This document shows positions 1 to 7,015 of a stretch of 9,500 nt of DNA, piece after piece. Each line of letters opens with the position of its first letter. Position 1 is the stretch's first letter. A model generated the notes under the pieces. The model saw only the letters and a list, made by a program, of their open reading frames with translations. It was not told the DNA's origin and did no database searches. Source of the stretch: Nitratifractor sp. (lineage in GTDB: Bacteria > Campylobacterota > Campylobacteria > Campylobacterales > Sulfurovaceae); assembly GCA_015485845.1 (NCBI GenBank), contig WFSU01000133.1, positions 1 through 9,500 on the forward strand, given 5' to 3'. Made by a program: the position numbers and the translations under genes.

Positions 1-458
1 CTTCCGGCACTGCGCAGCAGGTTTTCCATCGAGAGATACCCGCAGGTGGAGAGACGCTGTGTCAGGGCGATCCGCTTGTCGTGGAGATCGGAGGCCTTCA
101 GACCGCTGTCCTCGCGGACAAAGAGGGAGCAGGTGTATTTGTCCTTCCCTTTTTTATTGACAAACCGGACGATGGGCTGGGCATGAGCTCCCATCTGCTG
201 AAGGGTAACATAGGGGAGGGGACCGAGGAAGGCGACGTCCACCTCTCCGTCTTTGATCTTCTCGAGCAGGGTGGCGTAGTCGGCGTAATAGACCATTTTA
301 AACGTATACCCTGTTGCTTTTTCCAGATAATCGAGTGCGGGTTGATTTTGTTTGAGGATGATTTCCGATTTGACCATCGGCAACGGTGCGAAGCGGATGA
401 CCCGTTCCTGAGCAAACAGGGGGATCACCGCGAGGAAGAGAAGCGTGTATTTCCACAT
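1..458 (-). CDS. PhnD-like periplasmic substrate-binding protein or sensor domain (partial, N-terminal 152 residues)
   Basis: Reading the minus strand from the ATG at 456-458 gives an open frame of 152 codons that runs off the left edge. Residues 1-16 (MWKYTLLFLAVIPLFA) are a signal peptide, so the product is exported. The mature part matches the phosphate/phosphonate-binding PhnD family: RFAPLPM near residues 22-28, a segment TGYTFKMVYYADYATLLEKI (49-68), and the signature DGEVDVAFLGPLPYVTL (70-86). An AAGGA Shine-Dalgarno lies 7 bases before the start. The family usually supplies the binding protein of ABC importers for phosphonate or phosphite. In Campylobacterota and relatives the same fold also occurs as the periplasmic sensing part of histidine kinases near transporters (background knowledge). 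Its position divergent from a TRAP operon makes the sensor reading attractive, but the deciding C-terminal half is outside the window. Cysteines C110 and C139 could form a disulfide. The family call is firm; the role is not. Confidence 0.85.
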   Translation of the reverse strand, partial: MWKYTLLFLAVIPLFAQERVIRFAPLPMVKSEIILKQNQPALDYLEKATGYTFKMVYYADYATLLEKIKDGEVDVAFLGPLPYVTLQQMGAHAQPIVRFVNKKGKDKYTCSLFVREDSGLKASDLHDKRIALTQRLSTCGYLSMENLLRSAG

Positions 459-488
459 ACCGAATTCCTTGCGTTGGAGTTATTACCG

Positions 489-498
489 CAAGTATAAC
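489..498 (-). promoter_or_regulatory. Candidate -10 element for the PhnD-like gene
   Basis: On the minus strand GTTATACTTG contains TATACT (491-496), about 33 bases upstream of the start codon. The same ten bases occur on the plus strand in front of dctP at 662-671. A perfect TTGACA (minus strand, 510-515) lies upstream, but with only 13 bases of spacer it is probably not a standard -35. Campylobacterota sigma-70 promoters often rely on the -10 alone (family knowledge). The assignment is inferred from sequence only. Confidence 0.45.
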
Positions 499-544
499 AC
501 ATCTTTGTTTGTCAACTCTGTCGGGAATCGTACTGGATGAACTT

Positions 545-586
545 CCCTGAAAAATTTGTCAAAGAAAATGCAAGATACCCTGAAAA
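545..586. repeat. Two direct copies of CCCTGAAAA, 33 bp apart, in the divergent control region
   Basis: CCCTGAAAA occurs at 545-553 and again at 578-586. The 33-base period is about three turns of the DNA helix, so both copies face the same side. They lie in the middle of the region between the divergent PhnD-like gene and dctP, upstream of both candidate -10 boxes. This fits a binding site for a regulator such as a response regulator, but no protein can be named and two 9-mers could be chance. Confidence 0.3.
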
Positions 587-661
587 GATTACAATAATGC
601 GGCTCATTAAAACTTTTTCACAACTTCTCTCCATAAATTGGTCTTATTTTATGAGAAGTAG

Positions 662-671
662 GTTATACTTG
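662..671 (+). promoter_or_regulatory. Candidate -10 element for dctPQM
   Basis: GTTATACTTG includes TATACT at 664-669, roughly 33 bases before the dctP start codon. No convincing -35 box stands at 16-18 bases upstream; TTGGTC at 638-643 is too far (20-base spacer). I see no sigma-54 type GG-N10-GC element, although dct genes in other bacteria can use sigma-54. The identical decamer faces the other way at 489-498. Confidence 0.45.
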
Positions 672-701
672 AAGCCACTACAATACCCAAAGGAGTGAAG
701 T

Positions 702-1697
702 ATGAAAAAAGTGATCCTGGCCGCCGGACTGGTCGCCGCAATGAGTGTCTCTGCCGTAGCAGCAGACTACGTCCTCAAGTTCTCACACGTCGTGAGTGAA
801 AACACCCCCAAAGGGCAAGCCGCCCTCTTCTTCGAGAAGCGTCTCGAGGAGCTGAGCAAAGGGAAGATCGATGTACAGGTCTACCCCAACTCGCAGCTCT
901 ACAAAGACAAAGCCGTCCTCAAAGCGATCAAGCTCAACTCGGTACAGATGGCGTGCCCGTCGTTCTCCAAATTTGGCAAGTTTGTTCCCCAGCTCGCGCT
1001 CTTTGACCTGCCGTTCCTGTTCAAAGACATTGATCAGCTCCACAAAGTGCAGGACAGTGCCGTCGGCCAGAAGCTCAAAGACATGGTCACCGCCAAGGGC
1101 TACGTCGCGCTGGACTTCTGGGATAATGCGTTCAAGCAGTTCACTTCATCCAAAAAAGCCCTCATCAAGCCGGAGGATGCCAAAGGACAGAAATTTCGTA
1201 TCATGAGCTCCAAAGTGCTCGAAGCGCAGTTCAAAGCCGTCGGTGCCAACCCGCAGATGATGCCCTTCTCCGAAGTCTACTCCGCCCTCCAGCAGGGGGT
1301 CATCGACGGGCAGGAGAACACCAACTCCAACATTTACACCAAGAAATTCTACGAAGTCTCCAAATACATGACCGTGAGCAACCACGGCTACCTCGGCTAC
1401 CTCGTCGTCATGAGCAAAAAATTCTGGGATGGACTCCCCAAAGATCTCCAGGCCGATGTCAAGCAGGCGATGAAAGAGGCGACGGCCAAAGAGCGTGAGC
1501 TCGCCGTCGAGCTCGACAAATCCCAGTTTGCCAAGATCAAAGAGTACGCCGACAAAACCAAGAAACTTGAAATTACCGTTCTCACACCGGAGCAACGTGC
1601 CGCATGGAAAAAAGTCATGAGTACGATCTATCCCAAGTTCTACGATCCGAAAGTAATCGGTAAAGACCTTATCGACGCGGCGCAGAACGTCAAGTAA
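702..1697 (+). CDS. dctP: TRAP transporter substrate-binding protein DctP (C4-dicarboxylate type)
   Basis: This 331-residue periplasmic protein captures an organic acid and delivers it to the DctQM membrane unit. Residues 1-20 or 21 form a signal peptide (MKKVILAAGL... ending SAVA). The DctP fold is shown by LKFSHVVSENTPKG (25-38), YPNSQLYKD (61-69), LALFDLPFLF (98-107), the ligand-site arginine region KFRIMSS with R166, and PFSEVYSALQQGVIDGQENT (188-207). R166 is the likely carboxylate-binding arginine by family comparison. The length is normal for the family. Start choice: AAGGAG at 690-695 lies 6 bases before the ATG. It is the first gene of a three-gene operon, and dctQ follows after 10 bases. 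The ligand is probably succinate, fumarate or malate by family, but DctP relatives bind many carboxylates, so the exact substrate is open. A divergent PhnD-like gene may encode its regulator's sensor. Confidence 0.96.
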   Translation: MKKVILAAGLVAAMSVSAVAADYVLKFSHVVSENTPKGQAALFFEKRLEELSKGKIDVQVYPNSQLYKDKAVLKAIKLNSVQMACPSFSKFGKFVPQLALFDLPFLFKDIDQLHKVQDSAVGQKLKDMVTAKGYVALDFWDNAFKQFTSSKKALIKPEDAKGQKFRIMSSKVLEAQFKAVGANPQMMPFSEVYSALQQGVIDGQENTNSNIYTKKFYEVSKYMTVSNHGYLGYLVVMSKKFWDGLPKDLQADVKQAMKEATAKERELAVELDKSQFAKIKEYADKTKKLEITVLTPEQRAAWKKVMSTIYPKFYDPKVIGKDLIDAAQNVK

Positions 1698-1707
1698 GGA
1701 ATCACGG

Positions 1708-2295
1708 ATGAAGCGGATCTTTACCCCCATCGGCAAAACCATCGGCTTCATCAACCAATCCATTGCCGCCTTCGGCATCGCCGCCGGGGTGGCACTGGCG
1801 TTTTACAACGTCATCGCCCGGTATGTGTTCAACAGTTCACTCACCTGGGCGTCGGAGTTGACCATTTATTTCTTTTTGTGGAGCACCTTCTTCGGAGCAG
1901 CGTACTGTTTCAAAGTGGATGCTCATATCTCCGTCTCGGTCTTGCTCGACAAAGTGCCCCCTGGAGTCGCCAAAGGCTTGATGCTCTTTTCGCACCTTGT
2001 GACGCTGGTGTTTCTGAGCGCCGTGTCGTATTACGGTTATCAGTACCTCGTAGCGTTCAGCGATGAAATGTCGATCGACCTTGAGATTCCGATGTGGATT
2101 CCCGAATCGGTGATTCCGGTGGCGTTTGCCTTTGCGGCGTACCGGGTGGCGGAAAAGATTGTGTTTATCCTTCGCACTCCGGCGGAGAAAGTGCGCACCC
2201 AGAGTGAGGCGGAGATGATCCTCGCTGAGATGGAAGCCTCCGCGCCTGAAGAGCTGCTGCGTGAAGTGGAGAAGCGGACAGGGGGGATGTTGTGA
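1708..2295 (+). CDS. dctQ: TRAP transporter small membrane subunit DctQ
   Basis: This 195-residue protein is the small, four-helix membrane subunit of the TRAP transporter, which pairs with DctM in the inner membrane and helps dock DctP. Hydrophobic segments lie near residues 15-35, 50-68, 88-110 and 130-156. The family block between residues 34 and 76 is clear, with NVIARYVFNSSLTW followed by SELTIYFFLW, FFGAAYCFKVDAHISV. The last ~40 residues (from about 157) are a charged, glutamate-rich cytoplasmic helix ending EELLREVEKRTGGML, somewhat longer than the minimal family member. The Shine-Dalgarno AAGGA (1696-1700) overlaps the dctP stop codon, 7 bases before this ATG. The stop overlaps the dctM start (GTGA), which indicates translational coupling. 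Confidence 0.95.
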   Translation: MKRIFTPIGKTIGFINQSIAAFGIAAGVALAFYNVIARYVFNSSLTWASELTIYFFLWSTFFGAAYCFKVDAHISVSVLLDKVPPGVAKGLMLFSHLVTLVFLSAVSYYGYQYLVAFSDEMSIDLEIPMWIPESVIPVAFAFAAYRVAEKIVFILRTPAEKVRTQSEAEMILAEMEASAPEELLREVEKRTGGML

Positions 2296-3575
2296 GTGTC
2301 GTAGCCCTTTTCAGTCTGTTTGCCCTCCTGCTGCTCATCGGGGCACCGATCGCGATTGCCCTCGGGGCTTCGACGTTTCTCTCTCTGGTGATCTTTACCC
2401 CCATTTCGCCCATCGAGATCTCCTCGATGATTTTTGAGAAGATTGACAGTTATTCCCTCATGGCGATCCCGATGTTTATCCTCGCCGGCAGCCTCCTCTC
2501 CAAGGGATCGAGTGCCCGGCGGATCATCGATTTTGCCCAGTCGATTGTGGGGCACCTCCCCGGCGGTTTGCCGATGGCGGCGATTTTTGCGAGTATTATC
2601 TTTGCGGCCGTGAGTGGCTCGTCCCCGGCGACGGTGGTGGCGATCGGCTCGATCATGTTTGGTGCCATCGAGCAGGCGGGCTACCCCAAACGCTACGCCA
2701 TCGGCACGGTCTCGACAGCGGGAAGTCTCGGGATCCTCATCCCTCCTTCGATCGTCATGATTGTCTACGGTGTGACGGCCGAAGAGAGTATCGGCAAGTT
2801 GTTCATGGCCGGGGTGATCCCCGGGATTATGATCGGGATTTTCATGATGTTGGTCACCTACGTCGGTGCCCGGCGGCTCGGCTTCACGCGTACCGAGCCT
2901 GAAGCGTGGGGTGTGCGGCTCAAAAAAATGGGAGAGGCTTCCTGGGCACTCATGACCATCGTCATCGTCATCGGCGGGATCTACGGCGGGATCTTTACCC
3001 CGACCGAGGCGGCGGCCGTTGCGGCCGTGTGGGCGTTTTTTGTCTCGATGTTCATTTACCGCGATATCGCCTGGCGCAATCTCTACACCATTTTCCTCGA
3101 AGCGGCCAAAACCTCGGCGATGATCATGTTTATCATCGCCAATGCGATGCTTTTCGCCCATTTCCTCACATTGGAAAATGTCCCGCAGATGATCACGCAG
3201 GCGCTGACCGATGCCCATGTGGGCCCGATGATGTTTTTGCTGCTGGTGAACATTCTCCTCTTTTTTGCCGGGGATTTCATGGAGCCCAGCGCCATCATCA
3301 TGATCATGGTACCGCTCCTCCTCCCGGTCGCCCGCTCACTCGGGATCGATCCGATCCATTTCGGAATCATCATGACGATCAACATGGAACTGGGGATGAT
3401 CACCCCGCCGGTGGGACTCAATCTTTTTGTTACCAGCGGTATCACCGGAGTGAGTCTCAAGGATGTTATTGTCTATTCACTGCCGTGGAGCATGGCGATT
3501 CTGGTAGGATTGTTATTGGTAACGTACGTTCCGCAGATTTCATTGTGGTTGCCCAATCTGATGTATGGAGGATGA
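2292..3575 (+). CDS. dctM: TRAP transporter large permease subunit DctM
   Basis: This 427-residue protein is the large inner-membrane subunit that carries out the sodium-coupled uptake step, with the substrate delivered by DctP. The sequence is almost wholly hydrophobic, with about a dozen helices and re-entrant loops. Family motifs are present in order: LLIGAPIAIALG (14-25), AIPMFILAGSLL (58-69), AAVSGSSPATVVAIGSIM (105-122), LGILIPPSIVMIVYG (146-160), GIFTPTEAAAVAA (233-245), GDFMEPSAIIMI (327-338) and GMITPPVGLNLFV (368-380). The length is standard. It starts with GTG, overlapping the dctQ stop by 3 bases, and an AGGGGGG run about 5 bases upstream acts as ribosome site. No hairpin terminator is evident after the stop, so transcription may continue into the thioredoxin-like gene 54 bases on. 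Confidence 0.96.
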   Translation: MSVVALFSLFALLLLIGAPIAIALGASTFLSLVIFTPISPIEISSMIFEKIDSYSLMAIPMFILAGSLLSKGSSARRIIDFAQSIVGHLPGGLPMAAIFASIIFAAVSGSSPATVVAIGSIMFGAIEQAGYPKRYAIGTVSTAGSLGILIPPSIVMIVYGVTAEESIGKLFMAGVIPGIMIGIFMMLVTYVGARRLGFTRTEPEAWGVRLKKMGEASWALMTIVIVIGGIYGGIFTPTEAAAVAAVWAFFVSMFIYRDIAWRNLYTIFLEAAKTSAMIMFIIANAMLFAHFLTLENVPQMITQALTDAHVGPMMFLLLVNILLFFAGDFMEPSAIIMIMVPLLLPVARSLGIDPIHFGIIMTINMELGMITPPVGLNLFVTSGITGVSLKDVIVYSLPWSMAILVGLLLVTYVPQISLWLPNLMYGG

Positions 3576-3629
3576 TGCGCTCTTGAGACGCGTCAACATC
3601 GTCGGGTAGGTATTTTGGTATCGTCTCGT

Positions 3630-4022
3630 ATGCGCTTTTTGTTTCTCTTGCTCCTTCTGTCCCTTTCTCTCTCAGCTGAGTCCATTCATTGGTGGGGGTC
3701 GTATGACCAAGCTCTTCATTCCGCCCAAAAGATAGGCAAGCCGATGATGGTGTTGGCGGTCGAGCCGCAGTGTCCCCGGTGCAATGCCCTTATCCGGGGG
3801 GTGCTGAGCGCGCCGGAAGTGGTGCACCGTGTCAACCGCCGTTTTGTCAGCGTCATCGTCACACACGATCGTTGGCGGCACTACCCCAGTGAGCTTTACT
3901 TCACCACACATTTCCCGACCCTTTTCTGGGTCGATCCCCGGGATGAGCGGATGGTGCGCCCTCCGCTCTATGGTTACACCGATCGCACCGAGCGCTTGGT
4001 CAAAAAAGTACTGGGGCTCTGA
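3630..4022 (+). CDS. Exported thioredoxin-like protein with CPRC motif
   Basis: This small protein of 130 residues (numbered from the ATG at 3630) has a signal peptide, MRFLFLLLLLSLSLSA, so it acts in the periplasm or anchored to the membrane. The mature part is a compact thioredoxin fold resembling the Thioredoxin_7/DUF255 type: GSYDQALHSAQKIGKPMMVL, then PQCPRC with redox cysteines C48 and C51, and a cis-proline element FPTLFWVD (P96). The active site CPRC differs from the usual CGPC or CPHC. The likely role is reducing or guarding thiols in exported proteins; a link to the cytochrome c peroxidase further on is only a guess. A TTG start at 3615 with TAGG 4 bases upstream would add five residues (MVSSR) and cannot be excluded. 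It sits 54 bases after dctM and 5 bases before the SDR gene, so it probably shares transcription with one or both. Confidence 0.82.
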   Translation: MRFLFLLLLLSLSLSAESIHWWGSYDQALHSAQKIGKPMMVLAVEPQCPRCNALIRGVLSAPEVVHRVNRRFVSVIVTHDRWRHYPSELYFTTHFPTLFWVDPRDERMVRPPLYGYTDRTERLVKKVLGL

Positions 4023-4027
4023 CGCAC

Positions 4028-4861
4028 ATGCCCACCTCTCAACCCATCCATCCCACCGTTCTCATCACCGGCAGCAGCAGCGGAATGGGATATGCTACCG
4101 CCTGCTATCTTCACGCGCAAGGGTACCGAGTCTATGCCGGTACTCGCACTCCGAAAAAGCTAACTTCCATTGCCTCAGATACCCTCACCCCTCTGTATCT
4201 CGACGTGACCGATGCTGCGAGTATCGCCGAAGCATTGGAAGGGTGCGACCCGATCGATGTTCTGATCAACAATGCCGGCTACGGGCTGGTGAGCACGATC
4301 GAAGAGATGGACGAGGGACAGATGCATGCGCAGTTTGATGTCAACGTCTTCGGAGCGCTCCGGGTCGCACAGGCGGTGATCCCGCAGATGCGGCTCCGTC
4401 GCAGCGGGGTGATTGTCAACATCAGCTCCTTTCTCGGCAAGGTGGGTTTGCCGCTGCTGACGCTTTACAATGCCAGCAAATATGCTCTTGAAGGGGTGAC
4501 CGATTCGCTCCGGCATGAGCTCCATCCCTTTGGTATCCGGGTGCATTCGGTGATGCCGGGGTTTTTCGATACGGAGTTTGCCCGGGACAATCTCGTCCTC
4601 AACCCCCGAACCTTTGCCAAGGATTCTCCGTATCGGGAGACGGTGGAGACGTTGGCACCTACGATTGTCGATCAAATTAACGGCGGCAATGACCCCGAGG
4701 AAGTAGCCGAGCTGATCTACCGAATCCTCGAGGACGATACCTTCCCGGCGCGAGTGACGGCCGGAGACAAGGCCGTCCGGTTTATCCCGATGCGCCGGGA
4801 ACTGAGCGATGAGGACTTCGAGCGGCGGGTGCGGGAGTATTACGGACTGGAGGAGGGGTGA
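4028..4861 (+). CDS. Classical short-chain dehydrogenase/reductase (SDR)
   Basis: A cytoplasmic oxidoreductase of 277 residues with the full classical SDR set: cofactor loop TGSSSGMG (14-21), LDVTD (58-62) that contacts the adenine, NNAG (81-84), the structural Asn in DVNVFG (N106), catalytic Ser in NISSF (S133 or S134), and YNASK (Y147, K151), followed by VMPGFFDTEF (175-184). TRTP at 39-42 after the second strand carries a basic residue (R40), which suggests NADP(H), by inference. Substrate cannot be told from sequence; relatives act on small alcohols, ketones, steroids or fatty-acyl groups. The C-terminal ~70 residues form an extension typical of this subgroup (VRFIPMRRELSDEDFERRVR). The gene follows the thioredoxin-like gene by 5 bases and its stop overlaps the ATG of the AraC regulator, so the three form one unit. 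The ribosome site before this start is weak, which favours coupling to the upstream gene. Confidence 0.92.
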   Translation: MPTSQPIHPTVLITGSSSGMGYATACYLHAQGYRVYAGTRTPKKLTSIASDTLTPLYLDVTDAASIAEALEGCDPIDVLINNAGYGLVSTIEEMDEGQMHAQFDVNVFGALRVAQAVIPQMRLRRSGVIVNISSFLGKVGLPLLTLYNASKYALEGVTDSLRHELHPFGIRVHSVMPGFFDTEFARDNLVLNPRTFAKDSPYRETVETLAPTIVDQINGGNDPEEVAELIYRILEDDTFPARVTAGDKAVRFIPMRRELSDEDFERRVREYYGLEEG

Positions 4862-5742
4862 TGGAGAGTTTTTTCTTCGGAGCCGATCTGGCACGGTGCC
4901 GGGAGAGTATGCTCGCCTCCGGGCTCCATCGGGTCGATGTCTCCAACGGTCTGGTGTACCTCGATACCCTCTCACCTGCCGATTCAACGCTTCCGATGTA
5001 CTATTACGATCGAATGGCGATCCTGATCTTCGTCCGGTCGGGGTCGGTGCGGTTCGCACAGAAAGATCAGGTGCTCAGCCGCATCGAGGCGGGTCAGATC
5101 GGTCTGCTGACCTCCCGACGTCAAAACTGGGAGATGCATCTGGAGGGGATGGAGGGGTTTTTCCTCTTTGTCGCAGACTTTTTCCTCAAGCGTTATCTCC
5201 GTCTCGGAGAAGAGGGGGCGATCGAGCGGCTCTACGGCTGGATGGAATCCCAGGGGACGCTCCACTCCGTCGGCGTAGAACCCCTCGATGCCCTGAGCCT
5301 CTATCTGATCGACAAGATTACCGACAGTTCCGAAGGTTCGATGCGCTCACTCAGAGGCGAACATCGGGTGGTGGAGCTGATGTTGCACCGGCTGGGGCGG
5401 CTGGAACTTCTCCCCACCGAGAAGGCAACCGAACTCTCCGACATCGCCGACCGGGCACGGAAAATCCTCGAGAAAGAATTCGCCGATCCCCCGATCATCG
5501 AGACACTCGCCCACCGCTGCGCCACCAATGCCAGCAAACTCAAAAAAGCCTTCAAGCACACCTACAAAACCACGATCTACGGCTACATCCAGCATCTGCG
5601 CATGGAAGAAGCCAGCATCCTCCTTCGCGAGGAGCGCCTCAGCATCGGTGAAGTGGCTAGCCGAGTCGGGTACCGCCATCAAGGCCATTTCAGCCGGTTG
5701 TTTCATGCAGCTTATGGGATTTATCCTCGGGAGTTGAAATAA
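4861..5742 (+). CDS. AraC-family transcriptional regulator
   Basis: A DNA-binding regulator of 293 residues. The C-terminal ~95 residues carry the AraC double helix-turn-helix: first motif IIETLAHRCATNASKLKKAF (212-231) and second motif beginning SIGEVASRVGYRHQGHFSRL (261-280), closing with the family's typical YGIYPRELK. The N-terminal ~170 residues are a beta-rich, cupin-like sensing domain, including YDRMAILIFVRSGSVRF (49-65) and EAGQIGLL (76-83). Its ligand is unknown. Start choice: GGAGG at 4849-4853 lies 7 bases before the ATG at 4861, which overlaps the SDR stop by one base (TGATG). An in-frame GTG at 4858 is less well placed. Being the last gene after the SDR, it may control its own operon or a nearby target; this is inferred from position only. 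Confidence 0.93.
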   Translation: MESFFFGADLARCRESMLASGLHRVDVSNGLVYLDTLSPADSTLPMYYYDRMAILIFVRSGSVRFAQKDQVLSRIEAGQIGLLTSRRQNWEMHLEGMEGFFLFVADFFLKRYLRLGEEGAIERLYGWMESQGTLHSVGVEPLDALSLYLIDKITDSSEGSMRSLRGEHRVVELMLHRLGRLELLPTEKATELSDIADRARKILEKEFADPPIIETLAHRCATNASKLKKAFKHTYKTTIYGYIQHLRMEEASILLREERLSIGEVASRVGYRHQGHFSRLFHAAYGIYPRELK

Positions 5743-5751
5743 ACCCATTCC

Positions 5752-5779
5752 TGATAAGAAAAAAAACCGTTTGTGATAA
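5752..5779. repeat. TGATAA direct repeat upstream of the peroxidase gene
   Basis: TGATAA occurs at 5752-5757 and 5774-5779, 22 bases apart, which is about two helix turns, just upstream of the candidate -35 box. It could be an activator or repressor site for the peroxidase gene. The motif is short and AT-rich, so chance is a real possibility. Confidence 0.25.
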
Positions 5780-5786
5780 AAATACC

Positions 5787-5816
5787 TTGACCCGATCATG
5801 CTGTTTTGACTACAAT
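5787..5816 (+). promoter_or_regulatory. Sigma-70 type promoter for the cytochrome c peroxidase gene
   Basis: TTGACC at 5787-5792 and TACAAT at 5811-5816 are separated by 18 bases, a good sigma-70 match. The predicted start of transcription lies around 5823, leaving a ~20-base leader with an AAAAGGG ribosome site (5834-5840) before the start codon. A second TATACT box (5822-5827) is probably too close to the gene to serve. The promoter separates the peroxidase from the upstream AraC unit. Confidence 0.6.
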
Positions 5817-5843
5817 AGTTTTATACTTTTCTGAAAAGGGTTT

Positions 5844-6926
5844 ATGATGCGGGCATTTTTCTTCCATCCACTTGTTCAGGCTACTCTATGGGTTTCTTTG
5901 CTGGCAGGTTTGCCTCTTATCATGCCGGAGAAACCGATGCGGCATTACAGTGACACGGCGTTGCGCCATCTGGCGCTGGACTCGGGACTGGCATCGGTGC
6001 CGACGACGTATGAAGGGTTGCTCAAGGCGGTGGACAACCCGGACAATCCCATGACGCGCGAGAAGATCGCTCTGGGAAAACAGCTTTTCTTCGACACCCG
6101 CCTCTCCCGTGACAAGACCCTCAACTGTGCCTCCTGCCACATTCTCACCGAAGGGGGTGATGATAACCGCCCCACGGCGATCGGTTACCACGGTCGTGCC
6201 AATCCATATCATCTCAACTCTCCTACCGTCCTTAACGCTGCTCTAGCTAAATCCCAATTTTGGAATGGAAGAGCTAAAGATGTGGAGGAGCAGGCCGGAG
6301 GGCCGGTGCAGGCGCCTTTTGAGATGAACATGACCCCGGCGGAGGTGGAGAAGCGGCTCAATGCCGATGCCGGTCTCCGGCAGAAGTTTGGTCAGGTTTT
6401 CGGGGATGCCAATATTACATTTACCCATGTCCGGCAGGCGATTGGAGCGTATGAGCGGACGCTGCTGACGCGCGGGGCGTTTGATGCGTTTCTCGATGGC
6501 AATGACACGGCGATCAGTCCCAAAGCCAAGCGGGGTCTGACCCTCTTCATCGACAAGGGCTGCAAGGGATGCCACGTCGGGATGAGCGTGGGAGGTCAGA
6601 GCATCCAGCACTTCCCGGTACGCCGATACTGGGCGGAGTATATCGGGCTTATCCTCTCCCCCGATCCCAGGCTCAAAGACAGCCCCTTCCCCTTCCCAAA
6701 CACCGGTGGTTTTCTCGGGCGCTTTGGTCAGCAGGACTTCCGCGTCCCCATCCTGCGCAACATCACCCGCACCGCCCCCTATTTTCACAACGGCAACGAG
6801 AAGAAACTCGAAGAGGTCGTGAGGATTATGAGTAAGTACCAGATCGGGGATGAGTTCACCCCTAAACAGATCGATGAAGTAGTGGCCTTTCTCAAGACGC
6901 TGGAGGGGAAGATCGTCCGGTATTGA
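5844..6926 (+). CDS. Di-haem cytochrome c peroxidase (MauG/CCP family)
   Basis: This 360-residue exported protein reduces H2O2 to water in the periplasm with electrons from small cytochromes c. A hydrophobic N-terminus (about residues 5-27) acts as signal or membrane anchor. Two haem sites are present: CASCH (95-99) and CKGCH (240-244). Residues important in the Pseudomonas enzyme have counterparts: H116 in IGYHGR (ligand of the peroxidatic haem), W140 in FWNG between the haems, E160 in QAPFEMNM (catalytic Glu), H315 in TAPYFHNG, and M329 in VRIMSKYQ, the methionine ligand of the high-potential haem. Having Met rather than a tyrosine there argues for a true peroxidase rather than MauG. FRVPILRN (299-306) is typical. 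The gene begins ATGATG; the second ATG (5847) is 6 bases from AAAAGGG and may be the real start. It has its own promoter and stands alone. No hairpin terminator is seen after the stop. Confidence 0.95.
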   Translation: MMRAFFFHPLVQATLWVSLLAGLPLIMPEKPMRHYSDTALRHLALDSGLASVPTTYEGLLKAVDNPDNPMTREKIALGKQLFFDTRLSRDKTLNCASCHILTEGGDDNRPTAIGYHGRANPYHLNSPTVLNAALAKSQFWNGRAKDVEEQAGGPVQAPFEMNMTPAEVEKRLNADAGLRQKFGQVFGDANITFTHVRQAIGAYERTLLTRGAFDAFLDGNDTAISPKAKRGLTLFIDKGCKGCHVGMSVGGQSIQHFPVRRYWAEYIGLILSPDPRLKDSPFPFPNTGGFLGRFGQQDFRVPILRNITRTAPYFHNGNEKKLEEVVRIMSKYQIGDEFTPKQIDEVVAFLKTLEGKIVRY

Positions 6927-6972
6927 ACAAAAATATGACAATTTGACATAAAAAGGATGTATTAGGAAGAAT

Positions 6973-6991
6973 TACACTATCATTGTGCACA
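6973..6991 (+). promoter_or_regulatory. Candidate -10 box and TGTGCACA palindrome before the R-M cassette
   Basis: TACACT at 6973-6978 is a plausible -10 box. A TTGACA at 6943-6948 is 24 bases upstream, too far for a normal pair. The perfect 8-bp palindrome TGTGCACA (6984-6991) sits where transcription would start, a position suited to a repressor site or self-control of the cassette. The palindrome is clear; its function is a guess. Confidence 0.3.
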
Positions 6992-7015
6992 TAAAAAGCA
7001 ATAAGGAAAACGAAC

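Noticed and set aside
81..497. 138-codon open frame on the plus strand
   Set aside because: The opposite strand encodes a clear PhnD-like protein with signal peptide and ribosome site; this frame is its antisense.
510..515. TTGACA (minus strand) as -35 box for the PhnD-like gene
   Set aside because: Only 13 bases separate it from the TATACT box, too short for a normal sigma-70 promoter. The -10 alone is kept.
2040..3218. 392-codon open frame on the minus strand opposite dctQ and dctM
   Set aside because: Its product is dominated by D, R, H and G with no domain, and it lies wholly opposite two strongly conserved membrane protein genes. It is a by-product of GC-rich codon use.
4175..5059. 294-codon open frame on the minus strand opposite the SDR and AraC genes
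   Set aside because: No recognisable domain, arginine- and histidine-rich product, and it crosses two genes with clear motifs in the other strand.
6943..6948. TTGACA as -35 box for the R-M cassette
   Set aside because: 24 bases separate it from TACACT, and no good -10 box lies at 16-18 bases.
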